A stretch of 64,000 nt of DNA from Vibrio sp. CDRSL-10 TSBA (GTDB taxonomy: Bacteria; Pseudomonadota; Gammaproteobacteria; Enterobacterales; Vibrionaceae), in assembly GCA_039696685.1 (NCBI GenBank), contig CP155566.1:372001-436000 (forward strand), read 5' to 3'. Shown piece after piece: positions 30,328 through 39,973 of this stretch. How positions within the stretch are numbered: position 1 is the first letter of the stretch; every line of letters begins with the position of its first letter. The notes beneath the pieces are model-generated. The model worked only from the letters and a program-made list of their open reading frames with translations, ran no database searches and had not been told where the DNA came from. A program made the position numbers and the translations under genes.

Positions 30328-31248
30328 ATGAAACCGACCTCAGACATACTGGCGGACATCCTGGATGAAGTTCGCCCACTGATCGGACAAGGAAAAGTCG
30401 CAGACTACATACCGGCACTGGCACAGGTGCCGAATGACAAGCTGGGTATCGCGGTCTACACCAATCAGGGTGAAGTGATCACCGCCGGCGACGCGCACGA
30501 GGGCTTCTCGATTCAGTCGATCTCGAAGGCGCTCAGCCTGACTCTGGCGATGAATCTCTATCAGCCGGATGAGTTATGGCGCCGGGTCGGTAAAGAGCCG
30601 TCCGGACAGGCGTTTAACTCGCTGATCCAGCTGGAGATGGAGCAGGGCATCCCGCGTAACCCGTTTATTAACGCCGGGGCAATTGTGATTGCCGATCTGC
30701 TGCAAAGCCGCTTGTCGGCACCGCGCCAGCGTCTGCTGGAATTTGCCCGCCAGCTGAGCGGAGAAGAGCTGCTGGTGTATGACAAAGTGGTCGCCGCCTC
30801 GGAGATGATGCACAGCGACCGCAACGCGGCCATTGCTTACCTGATGCGCGCGTTTGGTAACTTTGATAACGAAGTGCTGCCGGTACTCAATAACTATTTT
30901 CACGCCTGTGCGCTGAAAATGAACTGTGTCGAACTGGCGAAAATGTTCAGTTATCTGGCGAATAAAGGCGTGTCGGTGCATACCGGCGAGCAGGTGATTA
31001 CTGCCACACAAAGCAAGCAGATCAACGCGCTGCTCGCGACCTGTGGCCTGTATGACGGGGCCGGGGAGTTCGCCTACCGGGTCGGTATGCCGGGTAAATC
31101 CGGTGTCGGCGGCGGCATTATTGCCGTGGTGCCGGGGGAAATGACCATTGCAGTCTGGTCACCGGAGCTGGACCCGAGCGGTAACTCGCTGGCCGGTACC
31201 AAAGCACTGGAACTGCTGGCGCAGCGGATCGGCCGCTCTATCTTCTGA
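30328..31248 (+). CDS. glsA: Glutaminase A
   Basis: A 306-residue serine-dependent glutaminase (L-glutamine to glutamate and ammonia), related in fold to beta-lactamases. The catalytic S-x-x-K is in [12 protein letters not shown] (about residue 65), with conserved [37 protein letters not shown] and [15 protein letters not shown]. Start at 30328 ([15 protein letters not shown]) gives the standard length; the frame is open upstream across the trmB terminator, which rules out the longer start. A single gene with its own terminator. Confidence 0.95.
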   Translation: MKPTSDILADILDEVRPLIGQGKVADYIPALAQVPNDKLGIAVYTNQGEVITAGDAHEGFSIQSISKALSLTLAMNLYQPDELWRRVGKEPSGQAFNSLIQLEMEQGIPRNPFINAGAIVIADLLQSRLSAPRQRLLEFARQLSGEELLVYDKVVAASEMMHSDRNAAIAYLMRAFGNFDNEVLPVLNNYFHACALKMNCVELAKMFSYLANKGVSVHTGEQVITATQSKQINALLATCGLYDGAGEFAYRVGMPGKSGVGGGIIAVVPGEMTIAVWSPELDPSGNSLAGTKALELLAQRIGRSIF

Positions 31249-31282
31249 GTGCGCCGGAGCGTGATCATCCCTCTGCAAAGAC

Positions 31283-31310
31283 AAAAAGTCAGCCCATCGG
31301 CTGACTTTTT
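31283..31310 (+). terminator. Rho-independent terminator of glsA
   Basis: AAAAAGTCAGCC / GGCTGACTTTTT hairpin; A/T tracts on both sides suggest it may also stop hemW transcripts coming from the right. Confidence 0.9.
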
Positions 31311-31372
31311 GCTATTTCCCATTCACAAGCAGCACCTGAGAGAACCTCGGTGAGGTGACCAAGCTACGCAAG

Positions 31373-32552
31373 TTACTCGTCCTCTTCTTCCGCCATAAAG
31401 GCTTCGAGCAGATCGTTTAAGAACAGCTTACCTTTTTCGGTGATCTGCCAGTGGGTGGCATCTTCACTCAGATAGCCCTGTTGCAGCGCCCAGTTGAGGG
31501 TCGGCTCAATCACGCTGACCGGCAGGCCGGTGGTGGCGGTGAAGTCGGCCTTCGGACATGGTTCCATCAAACGGAAGCGGTTCATAAAGAAACTCGAACG
31601 GACGGTCGATGTCAGCCACCAGCTGCTCGTTATCCAGATAAGGCTTGGTCAGGTTCTGATACGCCGCCAGATAGCCGCGCGGATGCTTAACCTTAGTGGT
31701 ACGCACAATGCGGCCGTCACTGAAACTGAGCTTGCCGTGTGAGCCGCAGCCAATCCCCAGATAGTCGCCAAAGCGCCAGTAGTTGAGGTTGTGCTGGCAC
31801 TGATAACCCGGTTTGCTGTAGCCGGAGATCTCGTACTGCACATAACCGGCCTCGGTCAGCTTATGATGGCCGAGATCAAAAATATCCCACAGCGCATCAT
31901 CATCCGGCAAAGTCGGCGGTTTAAAGTAAAACAGCGTATTGGGCTCTATGGTGAGCTGATACCAGGACAGATGTGGCGGATCGAGTTCGATCGCGCGGTC
32001 GAGGTCGGCCAGCGCCTGATCCAGGCTCTGATCCGGCAGGCCGTGCATCAGATCGAGGTTAAAGCTGCTGAGGCCAATCTGGTGCGCCAGTTTGGCGGCA
32101 TTCACCGCTTCATCCTGACCGTGAATGCGGCCAAGACGGGTCAGTTTCTCCGGCTCAAAGCTCTGCACGCCAATCGAAATCCGGGTCACGCCTGCGCTGC
32201 GGTAACCGGCAAAACGCTCGGCTTCAATCGTGCCCGGGTTGGCTTCCATGGTGATTTCAATATCCGGCTTAAACGCGATCCGGGCTTCAATCCCGCGCAG
32301 CAACCGGCCGATGCCTTCGGCTGAGATCAGGCTCGGCGTGCCGCCGCCGATAAAAATCGAATGCAGCGGGCGCGGTGCCTGCTTAAGCTGATAGCGCTCA
32401 ATATCGGTATCGAGATCTTCCAGCAGAGCATCAATATACTCATCTTCCGGAATATCGTTTTTCAGGGCGTGCGAGTTAAAATCGCAGTACGGGCATTTTT
32501 GCACGCACCACGGAATGTGCACATACAGGCTCAGCGCCGGAGGAGTCAACAT
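31373..32552 (-). CDS. hemW: Heme chaperone HemW (radical SAM; frameshifted)
   Basis: About 392 residues when corrected. The radical-SAM cluster motif CVQKCPYC lies near residue 16 (family CxxxCxxC), followed by SIFIGGGTPSLI and the C-terminal HemN-like domain (MNRFRLMEPC ... ISEDATHWQITEKGKLF). It is often misnamed coproporphyrinogen oxidase; members insert heme into respiratory enzymes. An extra base at 31590-31592 (AAAGAAACTCG for AAAGAACTCG on the plus strand) breaks the frame; corrected, it reads EFFMNRFRL. Start ATG at 32552 overlaps the rdgB stop in TGATG, so translation is coupled. Confidence 0.94.
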
Positions 32553-33178
32553 CACTGCTTTTGCTCTTCAATTACCTGAAACTGCTTTTGTTCTTCAATC
32601 GCCTGAAACAGCTTGTTAAGTGCCTGCCCACGGTGTGACAGTTGCTTCTTACGCGCCGGTTCCAGTTCTGCCGAAGCACAGTTCTCTTCCGGTACGAAGA
32701 ACACCGGATCGTAGCCAAAACCGTTGCTGCCGTGCGCCTGCTCCAGAATGCGTCCTTCCCATTTACCATGGCAAACCAGCGGTGTCGGGTCATCAGCGTG
32801 ACGCATCAGTACCAGTACGCAGTGGAAACGCGCAGTGCGCTGCTCAAGCGGCACGCCCTGCATGGCCTCAAGCAGCTTGTTAAGATTGTCGGCATCGGAT
32901 GCGCCTTCGCCGGCGTAACGGGCGGAATAGACACCCGGCGCACCGGCCAGATAATCGACTTCCAGGCCAGAGTCGTCGGCAATCGCAGCCATTCCGGTCT
33001 GTTTGGCGGCGTGACGCGCTTTGATAATCGCGTTTTCGATAAAAGTGGTGCCGGTTTCTGCCACGTCAGAGACGTTAAATTCACTCTGCGCCATCACGTC
33101 AAAACCAAACTCGGCCAGCAGGTCGGCCATTTCACGCACTTTGCCCTGGTTACCTGTGGCTAATACAATCTTGTTCAT
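32552..33178 (-). CDS. rdgB: dITP/XTP pyrophosphatase RdgB, C-terminal 9-residue duplication
   Basis: A 208-residue house-cleaning enzyme hydrolysing dITP, ITP and XTP. It starts [20 protein letters not shown], with the substrate loops [39 protein letters not shown] and [11 protein letters not shown], and [11 protein letters not shown]. The usual end near residue 199 is followed by a repeat: FQAIEEQKQ then FQVIEEQKQ, from a 27-bp tandem duplication (32555-32608). The extra residues are probably harmless at the surface. It lies in the yggT-yggU-(DUF4426)-rdgB-hemW run common to Vibrio. Confidence 0.95.
   Translation of the reverse strand: MNKIVLATGNQGKVREMADLLAEFGFDVMAQSEFNVSDVAETGTTFIENAIIKARHAAKQTGMAAIADDSGLEVDYLAGAPGVYSARYAGEGASDADNLNKLLEAMQGVPLEQRTARFHCVLVLMRHADDPTPLVCHGKWEGRILEQAHGSNGFGYDPVFFVPEENCASAELEPARKKQLSHRGQALNKLFQAIEEQKQFQVIEEQKQ
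32555..32608. repeat. 27-bp tandem duplication in the 3' end of rdgB
   Basis: CTGCTTTTG-C/T-TCTTCAAT-TA/CG-CCTGAAA occurs twice head to tail (32555-32581, 32582-32608) with three mismatches. It adds nine in-frame residues to RdgB. Confidence 0.92.
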
Positions 33179-33195
33179 GCTTGTCTCAATCTTGT

Positions 33196-33678
33196 TTACT
33201 GTTCTACATAAAATTTTTGGCTGAATTTGAGCTTGCCGGCGCCTTTCATCCCGGCGTTGACGTCAATGTCAAAGGTCAGATTTTCTTCGTTACTGATCGG
33301 AAATTCAGCCAGATAATAAATCGCATCGCCTTCTTTCACTTCGCGAAACTCCAGCTCGCGGATATTGCCGATCAGGTTCTTGGCCTGGCCGGAGAGCTTA
33401 GCTTCGGTGGCCGGTTTACCCAGCGCGGCCGTATCGAGCACGCTGACGTTGAGGATGGCCGAGTAGCCATTACGGGTCAGCTGATACTGCGTGGCGACCT
33501 GCGGCGTCAGGAAAGTCGAATTAAACGCCGAGTAGTGTACCTCAATATCCTTGATAGTGATCGCTTGTTGCGCCTGAGCAGGCACGGCGGCGGCCATCAG
33601 CAGTGCAGGCAGCAGGGCGCAGCGTGCGCGGCGGTGCAGCGGCAGAGAGTGATTGAATCGCTTAAGGGTGAGACGCAT
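33196..33678 (-). CDS. DUF4426 periplasmic protein
   Basis: A 160-residue exported protein: a basic N-terminus then a hydrophobic core ([18 protein letters not shown]) gives a signal peptide cut near residue 36. The mature part contains [21 protein letters not shown] and a C-terminal [24 protein letters not shown], matching the DUF4426 family found next to rdgB in Vibrio and relatives. Function unknown. It lies 17 bp before rdgB on the same strand. Confidence 0.85.
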   Translation of the reverse strand: MRLTLKRFNHSLPLHRRARCALLPALLMAAAVPAQAQQAITIKDIEVHYSAFNSTFLTPQVATQYQLTRNGYSAILNVSVLDTAALGKPATEAKLSGQAKNLIGNIRELEFREVKEGDAIYYLAEFPISNEENLTFDIDVNAGMKGAGKLKFSQKFYVEQ

Positions 33679-33730
33679 GGTTTTTCTCCGTTAGCTGGAC
33701 TGGCGCCAATCCAAAAATTGCCGACAGCAC

Positions 33731-33759
33731 TAAAAACAATCCCCACCATAAGGTGGGGA
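33731..33759 (-). terminator. Rho-independent terminator after yggU
   Basis: TCCCCACC / GGTGGGGA stem with an ATAA loop, then TTGTTTTTAG on the minus strand. Confidence 0.8.
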
Positions 33760-33768
33760 AGTATGTAA

Positions 33769-34059
33769 TTAACTGAGCAGCGCCGCAACCGGCGGCGGCA
33801 GACAGACAGGAGAACTGATGCGCACTTGTTTGTGGCGGCCAAGCTCCCCTTTTTCTATCGCTATCAGCCCTTTCGCTACCTTACACTGTTTTGCCAGGAA
33901 CTTACTGAGATGTGCGTTGGCTTTGCCGTCGACCGGCGGGGCGGTAATCGCCACTTTGAGCTCATCGCCATGCAAGCCGACAATTGTGTCACGGCTCGCC
34001 TTGGGCTGAATATACAGCCGTAATACCAGATCGTCCCCGTCAAACCAGGCTGCTTTCAT
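33769..34059 (-). CDS. yggU: DUF167/YggU family protein
   Basis: A 96-residue small alpha/beta protein. [46 protein letters not shown] and [11 protein letters not shown] match the family. Function is not known. The start codon overlaps the yggT stop by one base (TAATG), so the two genes are coupled. The C-terminus ([13 protein letters not shown]) is a little longer than usual. Confidence 0.93.
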   Translation of the reverse strand: MKAAWFDGDDLVLRLYIQPKASRDTIVGLHGDELKVAITAPPVDGKANAHLSKFLAKQCKVAKGLIAIEKGELGRHKQVRISSPVCLPPPVAALLS

Positions 34060-34616
34060 TATAGCTGATACCAGATAGGACCGATAAAGTCGCCCATCAG
34101 GAAGTTAGCAAACTGCAGCACAATGAACAGCACCAGTACGCTGAGGTCAAAACCGCCCATCACAGGGATCACGCGGCGAATCGGCGCCAGCATTGGCTCA
34201 GTCAGCTGATGGAATACGTATTCCACCGGGCTGCGACCCTGGCTGACCCAGCTCAGGATAGCGCGCAGCAGCAGTACCCAGAACAGCAGGCCACCGGCCG
34301 CTTTAATCAGCGACAGCAGACCCAGTAGCAGGAAGTCAGCGCTGAATACCACACTGCCGCCTGAGGCGATCAGGATCAGCGCCACGTATTTAAGAATACA
34401 TAACACGTAGCCGAATAATACCGTGGCCAGATCCAGGCTGCCAACGGACGGAATAACACGGCGAAGCGGGCCGACTACCGGCTGGGTCGCTTTTACCACA
34501 AACTGGGAAAATGGGTTGTAGAAATCAGCACGCGCTGCCTGCAGCCAGATTCGCAGAATCACGACCATGATATAAAGATCAAACAGGGTGGAGATTAAAA
34601 AACTCATTGCATTCAT
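34059..34616 (-). CDS. yggT: YggT family membrane protein
   Basis: A 185-residue integral membrane protein with two YggT repeats. Each has a hydrophobic segment and the motif [20 protein letters not shown] (first half) or [18 protein letters not shown] (second half), followed by a V-P-x-x-G/GGFDLSVL helix. It is linked to osmotic or potassium stress tolerance in E. coli. Coupled to yggU downstream; proC lies 125 bp upstream. Confidence 0.94.
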   Translation of the reverse strand: MNAMSFLISTLFDLYIMVVILRIWLQAARADFYNPFSQFVVKATQPVVGPLRRVIPSVGSLDLATVLFGYVLCILKYVALILIASGGSVVFSADFLLLGLLSLIKAAGGLLFWVLLLRAILSWVSQGRSPVEYVFHQLTEPMLAPIRRVIPVMGGFDLSVLVLFIVLQFANFLMGDFIGPIWYQL

Positions 34617-34741
34617 AGGTTGCCCTTACTGCGTAGGATGAACGTTGTGCTCCAAAGATCACAATCAAGCGTCGCAGCACTTTGTGAGTACTGCGGCGGC
34701 ATTAAATAGTGTGCTCTAGAGTAAGCAAACGTTGGTGTATT

Positions 34742-35560
34742 TTAAAATAGTTTTTCCATCTCTTGCGCGCGGCTTACGGCAGCGCGCATCGCTTGCGCGA
34801 CAATCTCACTGAGCTGATGCTCATTGAAAGTGCGGATGGCTTCGGCGGTGGTGCCGCCTTTCGAAGTCACCTGCTCACGCAGGGTCGACAGTTCAATCTC
34901 CGGATTGGCTTTAACCATCTCTGCGGCGCCGAGTGCAGACTGCTGCACCAGCAGGCGCGCGGTTGCCGCGTCAAAGCCTTGTGCCATTGCTTCTGCCTGC
35001 ATTGCTTCCATAAACAGGAAGAAATAGGCCGGCGCACTGCCTGCTGCAGCAATTACGCTGTTGATGCCGGATTCCTGTTCTACCCAGCACACTTCACCCA
35101 CCGCGCTCATCAGGTCAGCGGTGAACACTTTATCCTGCTCGGCCACCAGCGGAGTTGCAAACAGACCTGCCATACCACGGTTCACCAGTGACGGGGTGTT
35201 CGGCATGACGCGCACCAGGCGCAATTCCGTCGCCAGCATCGCATTGAGACGCGCCGCTGACACACCAGCTGCAATTGAAATCACCAGCTTGCCGGAAAAA
35301 TCGACCGCCTGCAGCGGCTTACACACCTCGGCCATCAGCTGCGGTTTGACCGCCAGTACTACCACATCGGCTTCACTCGCCGCCGCCAGGTTGTCACTGC
35401 TGGTGCGGATACCATACTTCTGCTCCAGCGGCAGGCGACGGGTTTCAGAAGGTGCAGTGGCAATAATGCTCCGGGCCGGATAGCCGCTGCTGACCAGACC
35501 TGCGATGATGGCGTGTGCCATGTTTCCTGCACCAATAAAGGCGACGGTTCTTTGTTCCAT
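34742..35560 (-). CDS. proC: Pyrroline-5-carboxylate reductase
   Basis: A 272-residue enzyme for the last step of proline synthesis. It starts MEQRTVAFIGAGNMAHAIIAGL, with the NAD(P) loop GxGxM; then VLAVKPQLMAEV, RVMPNTPSLVNRGMAGLFA (catalytic region), and the C-terminal EQVTSKGGTTAEAIRTFNE. Start at 35560 is preferred over longer options because only this gives the family N-terminus. Upstream lies yggS, the usual partner. Confidence 0.96.
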   Translation of the reverse strand: MEQRTVAFIGAGNMAHAIIAGLVSSGYPARSIIATAPSETRRLPLEQKYGIRTSSDNLAAASEADVVVLAVKPQLMAEVCKPLQAVDFSGKLVISIAAGVSAARLNAMLATELRLVRVMPNTPSLVNRGMAGLFATPLVAEQDKVFTADLMSAVGEVCWVEQESGINSVIAAAGSAPAYFFLFMEAMQAEAMAQGFDAATARLLVQQSALGAAEMVKANPEIELSTLREQVTSKGGTTAEAIRTFNEHQLSEIVAQAMRAAVSRAQEMEKLF

Positions 35561-35695
35561 GTTTCTCTTGTCCAATATTGTGGCTGCGGTTAGGTGCCGG
35601 TATTGGCTTACAACCGCAGACCTGAGTTCGAAAATTGTGTGTCACAACCTGACTGATGACTTAGGGTACATGCTGTCTGCCTGCTGCGCATCTGC

Positions 35696-35729
35696 GTAAA
35701 TCGTTACAGACGGTAAATCGTTACAGGCA
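35696..35729. repeat. 17-bp tandem repeat, 2 units, between yggS and proC
   Basis: GTAAATCGTTACAGACG and GTAAATCGTTACAGGCA, with a third decayed GTTACCCCTG. The array lies 45 bp after the yggS stop. Confidence 0.8.
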
Positions 35730-35774
35730 GTTACCCCTGCGGCACATTGTACGCTTACAGCGTAGCGGCGCGGA

Positions 35775-36487
35775 TTACCCTTTCTGGCTGTAATCGCGCT
35801 GTCCAAAAATCGCGGTGCCGATGCGGACAATGGTACTGCCGGCTGCAATTGCCGCCTCCATATCGCCGCTCATGCCCATCGACAGGGTATCAATGCCGTC
35901 AAACTTGTCCGCCAGCTGCTGCTGCAACGCTTCCAGCTGCTGAAAGGCGGCCAGCTGCGACTGATAGTCAGTGACGTTCTCCGGAATTGACATCAATCCT
36001 CTTAACGTGAGGCCCGGCAGAGTAGAAATCAATTCCGCGAGCGGAAATAATTCCTGCGCACTGATACCGGATTTAGAGGCTTCACCACTGGTATTGACCT
36101 GGATCAGCACCTGCAGCGGCGGCAGGTGGGCCGGACGTTGCTCACTGAGGCGCTGGGCAATCTTGGCGCGGTCAATGGTGTGCATCCAGTCAAAGTGCTC
36201 GGCAATCAGGCGGGTTTTATTCGATTGCAGCGGGCCGATAAAATGCCATTCCAGATCGAGCTCAGGATGTTGGGTGGCGAAAAACTGCACTTTATCGCAG
36301 CCTTCCTGGACATAGTTTTCTCACCAAAAGCACGCTGGCCTGCCGCGGCAGCTTCCAGAATGGCTTCAACCGGTTTAGTCTTGCTCACTGCCAGAAGTTG
36401 CACTGAGCCTGGAGCGCGACCACACTTTTGTTGTGCGCTTGCGATCTGTGAAGTGATAAGTTCAAGATTTTGTTGAATACTACTCAT
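35775..36487 (-). CDS. yggS: PLP homeostasis protein YggS/PipY (frameshifted)
   Basis: About 236 residues when corrected. A pyridoxal-phosphate-binding TIM-barrel protein that buffers PLP. The lysine that holds PLP is in LLAVSKTKP (about residue 36); FGE-NYVQEG, WHFIGPLQSNK, QVNTSGEASKSG, RGLMSIPE and SMGMSGDMEAAI follow. The frame breaks at 36316-36319, where CATAGTTTTCTC stands for CATAGTTCTC on the plus strand: two extra bases rather than one, the only such case here. Divergent from pilT and followed by proC, as in most gamma-proteobacteria. Confidence 0.94.
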
Positions 36488-36527
36488 AGCCGGACTTATT
36501 TGGGTCTGTTGACCATAGGAAAATTAA

Positions 36528-37565
36528 ATGGATATCTCTGAATTACTGGAATTTAGTGTAAAACATAATGCGTCAGATCTACATCTTTCTGCAGGAGTTC
36601 CTCCGATGGTTCGTATCGACGGCGAGGTGAGAAAGCTTGGTGTGCCTGCTTTCAGCCATGCTGACGTGCATCGATTAATTTTTGAAATTATGAATGACGC
36701 CCAGCGCAGCGAGTATGAAGAGCGGCTCGAAGTGGACTTTTCCTTTGAACTGCCGTCGGTCGGCCGTTTCCGGGTTAACGCCTTTCATCAGGCGCGTGGC
36801 GCCTCTGCGGTGCTGCGTACCATCCCGACCAGGATTCCGACTCTGGACCAGTTAGAAGCGCCGGAAATCTTCAGTAAAATCGCCAACTATGAGAAAGGTC
36901 TGGTGCTGGTTACCGGCCCGACCGGCTCCGGTAAATCGACCACTCTGGCGGCGATGGTCGATTACATCAATGCCCATCATAATAAACATATCCTGACCAT
37001 AGAAGATCCGATCGAATTTGTGCACAGCAATAACAAGTGCCTGATCAACCAGCGTGAAGTGCACCGGGATACCCACAGTTTTAAAAACGCGCTGCGCAGC
37101 GCACTGCGTGAGGATCCGGATGTGATTCTGGTCGGTGAGCTGCGCGATCAGGAGACCATCAGCCTGGCGCTGACCGCGGCAGAAACCGGCCATTTAGTGT
37201 TTGGTACCCTGCACACCAGCTCGGCGGCGAAAACCATCGACCGTATTATTGATGTGTTTCCGGGTAATGATAAGTCCATGGTGCGCTCCATGCTGTCGGA
37301 ATCACTGCGCGCGGTGATTGCGCAGAAGCTGCTCAAACGGGTTGGCGGCGGCCGGGTGGCGTGTCACGAGATCATGATGGCCACTCCGGCGATCCGTAAT
37401 CTGATCCGCGAGGATAAAGTGGCGCAGATGTACTCGATTATTCAGACTGGTGCCATGCACGGCATGCAGACCATGGAACAGAACGCTAAGCAGCTGCTGG
37501 CCAAAGGCCTGGTTGACCTGGCTGAAGTGCAGCAAAAAGTAGAGAGCGATATGTCGGCGTTTTGA
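36528..37565 (+). CDS. pilT: Type IV pilus retraction ATPase PilT
   Basis: A 345-residue hexameric AAA-like ATPase powering pilus retraction for twitching and DNA uptake. Visible: N-terminal SVKHNASDLHLSAGVPPMVRIDG, Walker A GPTGSGKSTT, Asp box ILTIEDPIEFVH, Walker B ILVGELRDQETISLAL, His box GHLVFGTLHTSSAAKTID and the C-terminal AIRNLIREDKVAQMYSIIQ. The ribosome site AGGAAAATTAA sets the start. It is followed by pilU after a 108-bp gap with a tandem repeat. Confidence 0.97.
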   Translation: MDISELLEFSVKHNASDLHLSAGVPPMVRIDGEVRKLGVPAFSHADVHRLIFEIMNDAQRSEYEERLEVDFSFELPSVGRFRVNAFHQARGASAVLRTIPTRIPTLDQLEAPEIFSKIANYEKGLVLVTGPTGSGKSTTLAAMVDYINAHHNKHILTIEDPIEFVHSNNKCLINQREVHRDTHSFKNALRSALREDPDVILVGELRDQETISLALTAAETGHLVFGTLHTSSAAKTIDRIIDVFPGNDKSMVRSMLSESLRAVIAQKLLKRVGGGRVACHEIMMATPAIRNLIREDKVAQMYSIIQTGAMHGMQTMEQNAKQLLAKGLVDLAEVQQKVESDMSAF

Positions 37566-37569
37566 TGCT

Positions 37570-37626
37570 AAAGCGCAGCGTAATACCCAGAGCGCGGCGT
37601 AAGCTCCAGAGCGCAGCGTAAGCCCC
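37570..37626. repeat. 19-bp tandem repeat, 3 units, between pilT and pilU
   Basis: AAAGCGCAGCGTAATACCC, AGAGCGCGGCGTAAGCTCC and AGAGCGCAGCGTAAGCCCC, beginning 5 bp after the pilT stop. Each unit carries an in-phase-independent TAA. The unit shares GAGCG...GGCGT with the last codons of pilT, so an origin from the gene end is possible. Confidence 0.9.
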
Positions 37627-37673
37627 GGTGCTGGCACCTGAGCCAGAACAGTAACTGAAGCAAAGAGAGCAAG

Positions 37674-38790
37674 ATGCAACTTGATGATTGCCTGCAGGGC
37701 ATGGTGACGCGTAAAGCGTCCGATATTTATATCACGGTCGGCGCGCCGCTGCTGTACCGGGTCAACGGCGCCCTGGAGGCAGAGGGTAGTGCACTTGGCT
37801 CGGCTCAGGTTGAGCAGCTGCTGCAGGCGATGATGGACAGCGTTCGCCAGCAAGAGTTTGCCGCCAGCCATGAAGCCAATTTTGCCCTGGTGCGTGACTT
37901 TGGCCGTTTCCGGGTCAGTGCTTTTATGCAGCGCGAGCAGCCGGGCGCGGTCATTCGCCGCATCGAAACCGAAATTCCGACCTTTGAGCAGCTCGACCTG
38001 CCGCCGGTGCTGAAAGATCTGGCGCTGGCCAAACGCGGCCTGGTGTTGGTGGTGGGCGCGACCGGCTCCGGGAAGTCGACCACCATGGCGGCGATGACCG
38101 GTTATCGCAATGCCGAGCGCAGCGGGCATATTCTCAGCGTCGAAGACCCGATTGAGTTTGTCCATCCTCATCAGCGCAGTATTGTCACTCAGCGTGAAGT
38201 CGGTCTGGACACCGCCAGCTTTGAAGTGGCGCTGAAAAACTCGCTGCGTCAGGCTCCGGATATGATTGTCATCGGTGAGATCCGCACGCGTGAGACGATG
38301 GAGTACGCCATGACCTTTGCCGAAACCGGCCATCTGTGTCTGGCAACCCTGCACGCCAATAATGCCAATCAGGCACTGGAGCGCATTTTACATCTGGTCA
38401 GCAAAGAGCGCCGCGAGCAGTTCCTGTTTGATCTGTCGCTCAATCTGCAAGGGATTATCGCGCAGCAATTGCTGGCGGATAAACATGGTCAGGGGCGGCA
38501 CGGGGTGTTTGAAATCCTGCTCAACAGCCCGCGTGTGGCGGATCTGATCCGGCGCGGCGATCTGCACGAACTGAAAGCGACCATGGCTAAATCACGCGAG
38601 AAACGGTATGCAGACCTTTGATCAGACGCTGTATCAGCTGGTGGCAGAGGATAAAATCGATGAGCAGGAAGCGCTGCACAGCGCCGATTCCGCTAATGAT
38701 TTACGTCTGATGCTTAAAACCCGCTCGGGCTGTGACAGCTCTGCGCTATCCGGCGGGTCACTGGCTAATGTGCAGATTGATATGGACTGA
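37674..38790 (+). CDS. pilU: PilT-dependent retraction ATPase PilU (frameshifted near the 3' end)
   Basis: About 371 residues when corrected. A PilT paralogue assisting strong retraction. It starts MQLDDCLQGMVTRKASDIYI, with Walker A GATGSGKSTT, ILSVEDPIEFVH, Walker B MIVIGEIRTRETMEYAM and HLCLATLHANNANQA. An extra A at 38601-38603 (GAGAAACGG for GAGAACGG) ends the main frame 57 codons early; correction joins SRENGMQTFDQTLYQLVAEDKI to the acidic C-terminus SLANVQIDMD. Shares a terminator with ruvX from the other side. Confidence 0.94.
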
Positions 38791-38815
38791 GCGCAAAGGG
38801 AATGTAAATGGATAT

Positions 38816-38846
38816 AAAAAACAGCCGTCAAAGGCTGTTTTTTTAT
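38816..38846. terminator. Bidirectional terminator between pilU and ruvX
   Basis: AAAAAACAGCC / GGCTGTTTTTTT hairpin with a six-base loop; converging genes on both sides. Confidence 0.9.
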
Positions 38847-38878
38847 TGACCGCAATGGTTTTCCGCCACAGTCCGGCG

Positions 38879-39304
38879 CTATTCACCCCACAGGGTTTCG
38901 AACCAGCTTTCCAGGATCACCACCGCTGACTGGCAGTCGACGTTGCCCTTGCTCAGCGCTTTATAGCCGCCCATTGAAAACAGCTCGGCGCGCGCTTCGG
39001 CAGTCGACAGACGCTCATCATGCAGTTCGACCGGCAGACCGTAGCGGCCATGCAGGCGCTGGGCAAACTTCTTGGCACGCGGGGTAATGGTTTCCAGTGC
39101 TTTGCCTTGCAGGTCAGTCGGCAGGCCAACCACCAGTAAGTCCGGTTGCCACTCTTTGATCTGTTTTTCAATCTCATCCCAGTTGGGAATGCCATCGTTG
39201 GCTTTAAAGGCTTTCAATGGTGAGGCGGTGCCAGTGATCTCCTGGCCAATGGCGCTGCCGATACTCTTGGTACCGAAATCAAACGCCATAATTGTGCGTG
39301 ACAT
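38879..39304 (-). CDS. ruvX: Holliday-junction resolvase-like protein RuvX/YqgF
   Basis: A 141-residue RNase H-fold protein implicated in 16S rRNA 5'-end processing (pre-16S nuclease). It starts [20 protein letters not shown] with the first catalytic Asp; [28 protein letters not shown] and [13 protein letters not shown] complete the active-site pattern. Start at 39304 matches the family. It follows yqgE by 28 bp in the gshB-yqgE-ruvX run. Confidence 0.95.
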   Translation of the reverse strand: MSRTIMAFDFGTKSIGSAIGQEITGTASPLKAFKANDGIPNWDEIEKQIKEWQPDLLVVGLPTDLQGKALETITPRAKKFAQRLHGRYGLPVELHDERLSTAEARAELFSMGGYKALSKGNVDCQSAVVILESWFETLWGE

Positions 39305-39332
39305 AGGGTGTTTCTCTTCAATTACGCGCCGC

Positions 39333-39896
39333 TCAGGCGTGTCCGCTCTGGGTGGACAGCTGGTGCGGATTAATGCCCAGTTTCTGAATCGCTTTATTCC
39401 ACTTTTCATGCACCGGGGTGTTAAAAATCAGTTCCGGATCCGCTTCAATCGTCAGCCAGGAGTTTTCCGCCAGCTCATCTTCGAGCTGACCCGGCGACCA
39501 GCCGGAGTAGCCCAGCGCGACAATGTAGCCGCTTGGCTCGGCATCGGTGCCCAGCACCGTCAAAATATCTTTTGAGGTGGTGACACTGATCTCGCTGGTC
39601 ATATGAATGCTAGATTCATAATGATCTTTCGGACGGTGCAGAATAAAACCGCGATCTTCCGAAATCGGACCACCGTTAAATACCGGACGTTTCAGGCTGT
39701 CGGTGTGTGACTGCGGATAAGCCGCTTCCACTTCAACCTGCTTGAGCATCCCGCCGACAGTGACATCGATCGGGGCATTGATCATCAGCCCCATCGCTCC
39801 TTCTTCATTGTGTTCACAGATATAAATCACACTGTGCTTGAAGTAAGGATCCTGCATGCTCGGCATGGCGACGAGAAAATGGTTGGTCAGGTTCAT
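39333..39896 (-). CDS. yqgE: YqgE/AlgH family protein
   Basis: A 187-residue protein, starting [20 protein letters not shown], with [34 protein letters not shown] and [25 protein letters not shown], all typical of the AlgH/UPF0301 family. Function is unsettled. Start at 39896; an in-frame extension upstream is not conserved. Between gshB and ruvX as in most gamma-proteobacteria. Confidence 0.95.
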   Translation of the reverse strand: MNLTNHFLVAMPSMQDPYFKHSVIYICEHNEEGAMGLMINAPIDVTVGGMLKQVEVEAAYPQSHTDSLKRPVFNGGPISEDRGFILHRPKDHYESSIHMTSEISVTTSKDILTVLGTDAEPSGYIVALGYSGWSPGQLEDELAENSWLTIEADPELIFNTPVHEKWNKAIQKLGINPHQLSTQSGHA

Positions 39897-39973
39897 CTTG
39901 GTCTCCACTTGCAAGGGCCTGCGCAGCGGTATTTGCACCGCGAGTGAGGCCCAATTATCAGGAGCGGAGCTCC

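Noticed and set aside
37302..38354. A 350-codon open frame antisense to pilT/pilU
   Set aside because: It mirrors highly conserved pilT/pilU codons, has no ribosome site or family-like pattern, and is explained by codon bias.
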